This document shows positions 31,747-42,600 of a DNA stretch of 64,000 bases, piece by piece. Made by a program: the position numbers and the translations under genes. The DNA is taken from assembly GCA_020726505.1 (NCBI GenBank), contig JAHLEZ010000017.1, positions 124,001 through 188,000 of the forward strand, read 5' to 3'. The stretch is from Leptodontidium sp. MPI-SDFR-AT-0119 (taxonomy: Eukaryota; Ascomycota; Leotiomycetes; Helotiales; Leptodontidiaceae). The notes beneath the pieces were generated by a model that did no database searches, was not told the origin of the DNA, and saw only the letters and a list, made by a program, of their open reading frames with translations. The number at the start of each line of letters is the position of its first letter. Position 1 is the first letter of the stretch.

Positions 31747-34520
31747 TTACCCCCCCCTCTTAAAAAACTACGTCCGCGCAGTTGTAGCTATAACCGTGTC
31801 GTCCTCGAGGTCGTTATAGTCGTTAATACCTGCGTTATAAGCCTCTAGCCACTTAAAGAGAGCTCTTAGTAAGCCTTTAGCGTTAGGATACTCTAAGTAA
31901 AACTGTTTAACTATATACGAAGCCGTTATAGTATCTAAGTATAAGTACTACTTTAAGTCTTCGTTAGCGCCTAGCCACTTAATATAATAAAATAGCTTAT
32001 TTCACGTGACCTTAAAGCCAAGGATGCCTTTAATTTCCCACTTATTTTACTCAAGTAATAGCTAGATAAGTGCCGGCGTAGCTCTAGCTTGTCCCGGCAA
32101 GGGGTTATTAACGTACTTGCAGAGTAAGTGTAAGTAAAAGACAAGGTAAATTAACTAGTCCTCTAGTAGCTCAACTCTCTAGCTCTCTCCTTCCTTAGCA
32201 ATTACCTTAACTAGGCCATACTACTTATCAAACAGCTTCTTTAAGGGTCGGTCGACGTTCTAGTTCCGAGTATCGACTAGTACTAAGTCGCTAACGTCCC
32301 AATCGACGGCGCGTCGCCTACGGTTCGCTAGTCGTTTTATTTTCTCTTACTAGTTCTTTAGGGACGATTATACGACTTTTGTAACCTCCTTTATTCGTAA
32401 AATTACTTATAAAATCTCCTCGCGGTTAAGTTTCTTTATTACCGTAGCTAGCGGCTTTAAGTTAACTAAGTCCTAAGAAGTCCTCGGCTTAACGCTATTA
32501 AATAACTAGAAGGGGGACAGGTGGCCTAAGGACTCGTGCGGTAACGTTAATTAAGTAATATTTATAATCGATAAAAGGTCACTCTAATTGTCTTAGTAGT
32601 AATAATAGAAAGGACGGAGCTACTACTTAATATATTAATTCGTTACTTCCGTTTAGTTGTTAACGTTTAGGTTATATACTGTAATTAACTTTACCTTAGT
32701 CCCGAGGATACGATAGTACTCCTTCTAAAAGGAGGAGACGAACTAAGGCCCTCAGTCCGAGATAATAAAATCCGGTATATTAAAGTATTAAGTCTAATAG
32801 ACGAGGAAGAGAATAGTTATACCTTTCGCCGTAATTATATTATTATAAGGTATTAAGATTAGCTTCTTAAATAGTCGGTTAATAATAACTATAATAAAGT
32901 TGTAACTATATTTGTCTAGCGGTAGCTTCGTGAAGTCTATCGTAAAGTGTTAGTACGGCCGAGTAAGGATTAGTAAGGGGTGTAAGAAGCTAAGAGTCTT
33001 ATTCCTACGAGCCTTTTATTAGGAGTAATTATAATTTGCTACGTATCGAGCTATGTTTGTAACGAGGCCGTTCTAATAATATTTACGACTTAGTAATGCC
33101 TTTATTTTTCTGATCCTTGTATACACTATTAAAGGTTAGGAATATATATAGCGAATAAGTATTATGCGAAGCTTTAGTAGTTCTAAGGGCACTTTTAGGC
33201 GGCCTTAAAAAAGTAACTTGTCGTTTGTTAGCTCGTAATCTAGCGACTGCTCCTTAGCTTTCTGTCGAAGAGGCTCTAGCGAAGGCGAGGTCTTATTAGC
33301 TAAGAGCACTTAGTTAATAACGTCGTATTCTACGATATTATACGCTATTATAGAGTTAGAGTCTAGCTCCTCTATAGTAGGCGTCTCCGGGTCGATTAGT
33401 ACGTCCGTATTCGACTCTGGCTCTAGCTCGTCACGTGTCTCGACATCGTGGTCCGGGATTATAGCCTTTATAAGTGCTAGGGGTATCGTCTCTACGACAT
33501 TAATATAAGCGTCTATAGGATCGATAGTAGAGAGTTAGAGGTCGTTAGCGACTCGCGGGTCGATTTTGTTAGACGGAATTAACTATTAACTACGGATGGC
33601 CCGCTTACAAGCCTTTATAATTGTGAAGTCTTAATCTCGTCGAGATAAAGTATTAGCTAGCGTATTAGTCGTCCTAGTATAGTATATAATCGTGAAATAG
33701 AAGTCTATAAAGAACTCAGCCTATCGAGCTTACTTAGCCGTAAGGTCCTTAGTCGTCATAAAGTACTTTAAGGCCTAATAGTTTATATAAATAAGGACAT
33801 TTTTCTAAGTACTTAAGAGCTCTAGGCGATATTACTTAAATAATTAGAAAATCGCTAGTATTTCTTTGTTATAGATTAAGTAGTTAAGCTTAGGGTCCGT
33901 TATTATCTTTAAGAAGTATCTTACAAAGTAAAAGGCGTCGTTCTCTTAACGTTAAAATAAAATCTTAGCGACGACTCTATTAAAGGAGTTAGTCTTTAGC
34001 TATGTCTGTTTAGTAAAGTCGTAGTAATAAAGAACCGGCGTAGACTAGAGGGCTTCTCGGAAAGTTTCTTAAACGTTCTTATAGGCGCTATCGAATTTAA
34101 AGGGAACGTTTTTCCTAATAAGTATCGTAAGGGGTCGTATAATACGATTATAATCTTTAATAAACTAGTAATAAAAGTTATAAAAGTTAAAGTAACTTTA
34201 TATACCTTATATATTGTTAGCGTATTACTAGTTATTAATTACCTTAATCTTCTTTAAGTCTACTTTTATACTATTAACTCTAATAATAAATCCTAAGAAC
34301 TTTATCTTTTATACACTAAACTTAGACTTCTTAATATTAACTTAAAGTCTGTGCGCTTATAGTATTATTATTACCTTCTTAATATAAACCTTGTACTCCT
34401 TAGGGGTAGACGAATATATTAAGATATCGTTTATATAAGTCGCGTAGAAATCGTTAAGGTGTTTTATAAGGATATCGTTAATAAATTACTAGAAAGTCGC
34501 TAGTCTATTAGTAAGGCTAA

Positions 34521-34693
34521 TGTTGGTTTAATAGTCACGTTTTTAGTCACATGCTCGCTTAACGAGTATTTAAGGGGGGGCTCTGGTACAGAGCTCTCCT
34601 TTTCTTGAACACACATTTTGCCACACAGGATTTTACCCCTTAAATGTGTCGATTCTGAACCGGAATCAGTGGTACCACCCGAGTATAACGACA
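34521..34693 (+). repeat. TRIM-like element left LTR
   Basis: 173 bp; differs from the right copy by two G-to-A type changes near its start. Confidence 0.9.
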
Positions 34694-35052
34694 TTGATCA
34701 ATTGCGAATTACTCAGTAGTTGATTAACAAGTTAATTAGTGAAACTCGAAGATTCTCGAAGCAAAGTCTCGAAGCACTCGTTCGATGAACCTCTTGATAC
34801 TTACGAGAATTCCGAAGCCGGCAAGACTCTTACGAGTTTAAAGGGCGGACACGTTTATCTTCGACCTCTTTACTGAGCTAGTCGAAGCTCTTCTTTCGAG
34901 CCTTTGACTCGAGTCTTTCATAAGCCTAGAGTAAGGGATGAGAACTGCTTGATTCGATTAAAGCACCTCGAATTACACGACCTCTTCGAAGCTCCTCCTC
35001 CTTCGAATCTTCCTCTTTTCGAACCCCTTTCGGAACCTCCCTCTTTCGAATT

Positions 35053-35459
35053 ACACCCCTTTTTCTCCGCTACAACGACCCCCGCAGCGATGAGTTCGAA
35101 GCCGGCGAGATTCTTTCTCGAGTGGAAGGCAGGACGACTACCTCTTCTTCGAAACACCCTTTTCCTCTCTGTCGTAGACGACCTCCTGCGGCAATGCGTC
35201 TACCTTCGACCTCTTCGCTGAGCTAGTCGAAGCTCTCTCCTTCGAAGCACCTATTCGAAGGACCTCTCTTCTTCCTCAAATACACACCTTTTCTCCGCTG
35301 TAACGACCCCCGCAGCGATGAGTTCGAAGCCGGCGAGATTCTTTCTCGAGTGGAAGGCAGGACGGTTACCTCTTCTTCGAAACACCTTTTTTCCTCTCTG
35401 CCGCAGACGACCTCCTGCAGCAATACGCCAACTTCGACCTCTTTATTGAGCTAGCTCGA
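35053..35459 (+). repeat. Internal direct repeats of the TRIM-like element
   Basis: A block of about 180 bp containing CCGCAGCGATGAGTTCGAAG and GAGTGGAAGGCAGGACG occurs at about 35053-35230 and again at about 35281-35459 (228-bp offset). A shorter related stretch precedes it near 34,860. Confidence 0.8.
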
Positions 35460-35832
35460 TCCCCTCTTCTGCACGCCTCAGAATCACCAGCTGTCGAGCT
35501 TCCTTTCGATACCTCCTTTTTCCGATTTTTCCCCCTTTCTTCGAAGCCACGTTGCTCGATTCGGAAATTAGGTCTTAGCAAGCTTCGTGCGCTTTGACGA
35601 CAATTTCGCTTCAGTACCGAATCAACCTGAATAGCCGACAAGTTCCACCGCAAGGGGTCCTATACCGGTTATATCAACTCCGGTACCGAGGCTTTCGAGA
35701 GTATAAATAAGAATAAGGAATAATCAGCTTCTTTGTATTTAGAGACTCGTCGTTGTTTGTTCGATTGATTACTAGCTGCTAGGTTAGCATTTGGTTCGAG
35801 GGAGACGTCTCTCGAAAAGGAAAAACTGCCAG

Positions 35833-36005
35833 TGTTAGTTTAATAGTCACGTTTTTAGTCACATACTCGCTTAACGAGTATTTAAGGGGGGGCTCTGGTA
35901 CAGAGCTCTCCTTTTCTTGAACACACATTTTGCCACACAGGATTTTACCCCTTAAATGTGTCGATTCTGAACCGGAATCAGTGGTACCACCCGAGTATAA
36001 CGACA
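35833..36005 (+). repeat. TRIM-like element right LTR
   Basis: 173 bp; partner of 34521-34693. Confidence 0.9.
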
Positions 36006-38196
36006 GCTAAAGGGAAAGACCTTATACTTATATATATTATATTAAGTGCGGAAGGTCGTGTAATCTTCACTCTCAGGGGACATGTAAATATAGTAAAAGG
36101 CTTATTAAATATTAAGCTTTATAAAGACCTTTACTTTATAAATGCGTGCCATTATCTTATCGATTAGAGGGATTAAGTACGGATCCTTCTTTAATAAGGT
36201 ATTTAGCTTTTAATAGTTAATATATAACTAGAGACTACTATCGGCTTTTTTAGTAAAGAGAATAAGGGCTGTATATAATGTGCTAGAGGGCTTAATAAAA
36301 CCTTTATATAAGTTATTAATAATATACCGCTTAGTCTCTAATAGTTATTCTTTAGTTATACGCTAGAGAGGTTTAAAGGACAAGTCGTTCTCCTTAGTAA
36401 GCTCGATCTAGTAGTTTACGCCTTAGTAATACGCTAGTAGCTTATCGGAGGCTCGCCGGGAGAAGAGAGGGGCGTACTCTTAATACTCTACTAAGAGCTT
36501 CTTACTTATTAACTCGTCATCTTACGCGTACTTAGCTTCTAGGGCCTCCTTTAGGATTAAGTCTCCGTTTATTAATACGAGCTTAATACTTAATTAATCT
36601 AAGGCCTCTCGCTAGCGGCGAGTTAGTTCTTAGTTAATCTTATATATTAATGTCACGAAGGTCTTTACTTTATTTCTTTTAGATTTCCTTAGTTAAAAGT
36701 ACGTCGTAAATATCACTATTACTAATATAAAGAAGATTTTTATAATAAGCGACTTTGACTAGTAATTTACTAAAGAGGCTTTATAGGCTCTCCCGTCTTT
36801 AAGTAGTAATTTTAAATTACAGGATATTAAGGGGTTTAATTAATCTTCTATAACACGTAAGCGCTTCTTAACTTCTCTAGCGAAACTCGAGGGTCGAGTC
36901 GGCGAGGCATTAACGGTAAGTCGTGTAAAAACCTTTGACTTAAGGGAACTATTAAGTGCCGCGATCTTAGCTTTCTTTTAATAGTAGTCATTTGTATTTA
37001 TAAGGGCGTCCCTTTGTTTTATATCGAGCTAGTGAGACTTAACGATTAATTTATTAGAACAGTTAATATTAATAAAGACTCGTTAGTTAAAGTACAGCTA
37101 AATTAGTATATCTAATAGCTATTTGAGTCGATTCCGGTTCTTAATATACGACTACTTTAAGTCGTAATACTTAAGGAACTTCCGACTAATTAAGACGTTA
37201 GTATTACTTAGGTCAGTTATTAGAAAAGGGAAGTTAATTCGCCGGCGGTCGATTATTAAGGTAAATAAGACGGCCGTGTTAATTAACTTGCCTTTCCTAT
37301 TATTATAACTAATTAAGACGATTAGCTAAGGGAGAGATATAAAAGAAATATTAAATTACTTAATAAGTCAGTATACGAAGAAGGTTTTAATAGTACTAAA
37401 AATATTAGCTCTATTATTAATATATATAAGTGTCTTAATAAAGAATCTATTCCTTTTTAGTTTAATACTAATTAAGAATTATCGCCTTTTAATAAGAGTA
37501 CGAAAATTAAATATTAAGTCCTTTTATAAGTTATAACTTATGCCGAGGTATAAGTCTTTATTACAGCTTAAGAGTTTTTTAATAGCTCATTAGTCTCTAA
37601 GTCCTCGCTAACGACTAACTTAGAAATTGACTTATTAAAAGCTTAGTCTTTATAGCACTTAAGACAATCACTAGCTTAGTAGCCGGTCTTATTATAATAA
37701 AGACAAGTGTTAGAAGAGACGTCCCTTAATACAGGAGGGGGTATAAGGGACTTAAGTCGGCGCAGGACAAGTAAAGGAGAGGGCGAGCGCTAGCGGACAT
37801 CTGACGATTATCTTAGAGTCGGAGGTCTCTATACGTAAATAATAAGAGTAAGTGAGGTCGAACACAAGTTATCTTTCTTTAAGATACCGCGCGAGTCGTT
37901 AATATTAAAGGCTATACTAAGTTAAGCTTTACAGGTCGAGACAGCTTCTTTTAAGGCAATATTACGGCTCTCTTAGTCCGTAATAGCTAAGAACTCATTA
38001 AGAGTAGTATAATCGCTATCTATCTTGTATTTTTCGATATAAATTATACGTTTAAAGGTCGAGGACACCTTTTCATATATATCCTCGAACTAACGAGAGC
38101 GAGAGATCTTACTAGTAACTGCGTATAACGTAAATTTAATTTAGAAGTCGTTATATATTATATTTCTTATAATAAGTTAATTATAAAGTCTCTTAG

Positions 38197-38393
38197 TGTC
38201 GTGCAAGAGCACGCCTAGAGGCTCCACAGAGGCGTATTTGACGTATTATTGAGGTATGCGCAGTACTGTAATTGATTGTTGTATTCTCTACGTATGGTCT
38301 ATTCAAGCTCCCTGAATATGGAGGTCGCGGGCGCTTTGGCCATGGTGCCTTTGATTGGGCTCGCTTAGCCGGCCTACCATAACCTGCACGACA
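38197..38393 (-). repeat. Copia 3' LTR (left)
   Basis: 197 bp; looks identical to 45491-45687. Confidence 0.95.
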
Positions 38394-38625
38394 CACCCCC
38401 TCGCCAAGGACAATACTAAGCTTTGGCGAAGCAAACAAGTGCTCAACAAACATGATAGACAATAGGAAATCGACATCTAATATATAACTGACAATATGAA
38501 AGCGACAGACAGTAAGGGAAAATGATAAGCAGTAGCCAAAGCAAACATGCCAAACGTCCAAACGAGAGTATATAGACAACTGCTCCCCCATCGTAACTTC
38601 CTTCTGTAAGCATACCAAATTCAAA

Positions 38626-39460
38626 ATGGGTCGTGTCTCCGCCGCCAAGTTGGCCGCCCGCGCCTCTCGGCGCTCCAACCTCGCCGCTGCTCGCGCAGCA
38701 AAGAAGGTACGTTTCCCTTGTGTTTTACTAATTTGAGATTGGTTCCGACGTTGTCTGAGTCAAAAAGTTGAGAAGTTGGGTGGGTTAGAGTATGCTGACC
38801 AGCTGTAACAGTCTGCCGCCGCTCCTCGCCGCCGCACCCCCTCTCCTGCGCCCCCTCCTGCCGCCCCTGCCACCCCCTCTCGCCGCCGCGCTGAGGCAGG
38901 TGCTGATAGGGAGGTCCCTTGCTCGGCATGCGTCAAAGCTGCCTTGAAAGGTGACCTCCCTGTCAGCATCTGTCAAGATGCCGCTGGCTCGGCTCGGTGC
39001 CTTCGGTGCCACAGTCAGAATCATGGTTGCGCCGGTCCTGTTGGGCCTGCTGTTGCGGTGGCTTTTGCCGCCTTTTTGGAGGAGAAGCGTGGTGCCTCGC
39101 GCACCCGCGTAAGTTTGACTTTGGTTCTTGTGGTTTTGAGTTTGGCTAACTCTGAGTAGCAGTTGAAATCCCTCCGGGCCGCGGTCCGTGAGGCTCTTGC
39201 TGCTCCTGGTATGTTTATTCCGTCTTTGCAACAGCTTTAAAGAGACTGACTTTAGTTGTCTAGCCGCTGCCGCCCCCGCCCCCGCCGCTGCCCCTGCCCC
39301 CGCCCCCCGCCCAATCCTCCCACCTGTTCGGGTTGGTGCTGGTGCTGGTGCTGTTGGTGCTGGTGCTGCTGCTGCTGCTGATGGTGCTGGTGGTGTGGCC
39401 GCCCGCCGCCGCCGCATCAAGGAGTTGCTGGTGGAGCTGGTGGACTTGTTGGTGGTTTAG
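38626..39460 (+). CDS. Antisense four-exon gene inside the Copia element: 206-aa Ala/Pro-rich Cys-motif protein
   Basis: Exons 38626-38706, 38812-39108, 39163-39208 and 39264-39460 sum to exactly 207 codons. Donors GTACGT, GTAAGT, GTATGT; acceptors AACAG, AGCAG, TCTAG; introns 105, 54 and 55 bp. The start context CAAAATGG is good and a TATATA word lies about 60 bp upstream. The protein has a basic N-terminus (MGRVSAAKLAARASRRSNL), an Arg/Pro/Ala linker, a Cys cluster C-x2-C-x13-C-x8-C-x2-C-x6-C (CSACVKAALK...CLRCHSQNHGC) that could bind zinc, an Ala/Pro and Gly/Ala low-complexity region, and a helical tail RRRRIKELLVELVDLLVV. It converges with pol (236 bp between stops). The family was not identified; nucleic-acid binding is a guess. 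Confidence 0.75.
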
Positions 39461-39696
39461 TTCGCGACTTGATAGCGGCTTGGGAACGTGCCCCTTCAGA
39501 GTTATGGTTTGCTACCTTATGAGCAGCTTGGGAACGGGCCCTTATGTACTTGCTTTGCGTTGGTTTGGTTGTGGCTTCGGCCGGAATGGAATTCCTGCCC
39601 TCTGACAACTTGAAAAGAACGTGCTTGACGTGACTGTGCCACCTTGAAAAATACAAAGGAAAACAAAAGAGTGTGTTTTGCAGTAAGGTGCAAGCT

Positions 39697-42600
39697 TCAA
39701 TTGAGCTCTTCTACCGACGCCCTAGCATCTTGTAAGTTGAGCAATGCGACAAAAGTCTCAAACTTCTGGCGTGGGAGGTTTTTAGTGAGGCCATCAGCGT
39801 ACATCTCACTTGTGGGCAGGTATGTAACCTCGAAACTGCCTTTTTGGTGCTCCTGGCGTAGCCACATATTCTGAATATCAACGTGCCTAAGCTTGGTCGA
39901 TATGCGCTGGTTCTCTCCAACTATGAGCCTAATCGTCTGTTGGTTGTCACAGAAGATGTTCCAGGGGCACCCCACATCAAGGTGCATTTCTTTAAAGAGC
40001 CTCTGCAGTGCCATAACCTCCTTTGCAGTTCGCTCCACCCCCAAGAGCTCAGCTTCTGTAGTCGAGGTGGTGACTGTGTCTTGCCTAGATGCTTTCCACA
40101 GTATGGCACCCCCGAACAAAAGAATGACGAGCCCTTGTGAAGAACGCCTAGTTTCCAAATCATCTGCGAAAGAGGCATCAGACGCTATTACAAGCTGCGT
40201 TTCGCGCTGTTGACAGCTGTAAACGATCCCTAAGAAGCGTGTACCGAACAGGTAACGTATCGTCCAATCGACAGCCTGTAGGTGCTTCTGGCTTGGGTTC
40301 GTCAAGAATTGCGACAGCTGTGAAGCTGCAAAAGCTACGTCCGGTCTGATCATGACAGCCGTGTACAGGACGGATCCGACCTTTTCTTGGTACTCCTTGA
40401 TTTGTGCCTTCGTCGCTTTGCCCGTGTTTTTGACTAGGTCGTAGTACGGCAGAGGGGTGCTCGGGCAGTTGCCATCTACTAAGCTGAATTTCCGGGCCAC
40501 CTTCTCTATGTACGTGTCGTGGACTAACGTGACTGTTCTCGCATGTCTGTCCCGTACAATTCGCACCCCTAGAAACCACTCCACGTCACCCATTACAGTT
40601 AGCTCGTAGGCTTTATTAAGGCCATCGATGATTTTGGCCGCTGCAGCGAGGTTTGACTTGTGGTACAGCACTTGTATGTCGTCTACGTAGAAGGCCACAA
40701 ACACTGTGCGCTTGTTGTTTGTAAATATGCAGGGCTCTTCTGCAAGTGGCTCTAGACCAAGGCTTCTGAGTGTAGCTGAGAAGTCGCCATACCATAGGGC
40801 TGGGGAGTCGCGTAGGCCATACAGGGCTCTGTCGATCTTTACAACCATGCCGGGCTGCTTGAAACCGTCAGGAAGGTAACAGTAGACGGGTGCACTTCGT
40901 TCGTCTCGTTCTGCATTAACAAAAGCGTTCACGACGTCGTACTGCTTAACTTCCAAGTCAAATTGGGCTGCCAGGGCCATCGCAACACGAAAAGACCTCG
41001 CCGCTAGTGTGGAGGCGTACGTGGAGAATATGGTGGCATCCTCCTGCAGGTCACCCCTAGCAACGATACGCGATTTGGTGCGTACAAGCTGTCCAGCTGA
41101 GTTAACTTTGTAGGTAAACACCCATTTTAGTGGTATAGGCGTCGTTTTAGCGTCTGCCCTAGGCACGATATGCCAGCATTTCCTAGCCTGGAGGTTCTCT
41201 ATCTCCTTGCGTGCGTCCTCTCGGAAGCGTTCTCCCCACGGGTGCTGGTCTAGGTTCTGCCAGTACTTTGGTGCTGTCGGAAGCTTTGCCTGATGTGGTT
41301 GTGTTGTTTCAGAGCTTGCAGTTTCCTGTGCTCTGATCGTTTCACCACTGACTGCAGCTGCAAAGACAGCATGCACAGTTCTATGGTCTTTACCATCTTC
41401 TCGCGTCACGTCTTCATTCCAGAACGTCGTGGTGAAGGATGCGATTTGCGTATGGTTCTTGTCTTTTTGGTCCATGGACTCGGCGCTTAGGAGCTCCCTT
41501 GTCGTGAAGGAGTATACTCCCGGCCTAATCTTTGACCGTCTATTCAACTGTATTGTCTCTCTGGCTCGCCTTCTCCGCTGAGCTCGAGTGACAGGGTGCA
41601 GTTGACTTTGGTTAGGTGCCTGCAACACTTCGTCTAAGGTCTCTTGAGACATGGTTTCTTTCAACAGGGGTTGTGTTGTTGTCTCTGACGGTGTGTTTTC
41701 CAGGAGTAGTTGTTGTTCTTCCTCTGGCTCGTCGTCGTAATCCTCCTCAGACGAGGTGTTTTCGTGCTGCAGTGCACTTCCTGGGCCTGCACTGGTTGCT
41801 TCAGTTTGGCGCAGTAGTTGACTCTGGCTGTCTCGTGCTCCACTCCAAATTACAACTTGAGGTATTGATTTGCGCGCACCCTCAATCTGGCGTGGTGGTT
41901 TCGCACGTGGGGCACCCCTCCCAGGCTCGATATGTTCGTTTCGTTGTGTCTGGCTTCGAGTCTGTCTTGGTGTGCCTAGGCTTTTTGTTGTTGCCAGAAC
42001 TTCTGTATCGTCCTTGTCAAGCTCCATGTCGTCCCCCGACGTGTTAATTCGTGAATCTAACGGTACTATCTCATTCTGGTGCTCTCGTGGAACAGGCAGT
42101 CCCGCCTCAGCAGTTGCGTGCAGGACTACCTCCGTAGAAACTTCGTCGACTTCCATTAGGTCAGACAGTAGCCTGTTCAATTCAGTACTGTTTTTCGCCT
42201 CCGCATGCTCGTCCCCTACGTGTTCGATGGCTAACTCGGCGTCCCAAGCGGCCTCAGGCTCCGCAAGCATATCAACGACCTGTTTAAGTATCGGCAGTGG
42301 TTGGCCGACCACTGCCTGCTTGCTGTAGAACTGTGCCTCATCAAAAACAACGTTTCGGGTACGTATTACACGCTTCAGCAGGGGTATCCAGATCCTGTAT
42401 ATGTTGGTTGCACAGTAGCCAACCAGGTAACCGACGTGCCCCCTTGGGTTGACCTTAAAGCCTCTCTTGTCACGGAGAGCTTGTCGGTCTTTGATCATCG
42501 CGTAGGCTTTGGCGCCATACGCAAAAATGTTGCTCCAGTCAGGTCTCAAATCGACTAACAACCTCTTCACCATGCGTGGATCGTACCACCGAAAATACTG

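Larger units (their letters stand above)
34521..36005 (+). mobile_element. TRIM-like non-autonomous LTR element, 1,485 bp, TTCGAA-rich
   Basis: Two 173-bp LTRs (34521-34693 and 35833-36005) begin TGTT and end GACA, differ at only two G/A positions, and are flanked by the duplication GCTAA (34516-34520 and 36006-36010). The 1.14-kb interior has no gag or pol. It is crowded with TTCGA/TCGAAG words and carries a near-identical block of about 180 bp twice, offset by 228 bp. A purine-rich stretch before the right LTR suggests plus orientation. Inserted in the Gypsy RT region and far less RIP-affected than its host. Confidence 0.88.

Noticed and set aside
38785..39420. 211-codon minus-strand frame, Arg/Ala/Gly-rich, in the sense orientation of the Copia element
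   Set aside because: It is the reverse of the GC-rich accessory gene, whose spliced four-exon model fits far better; no domain is recognisable.
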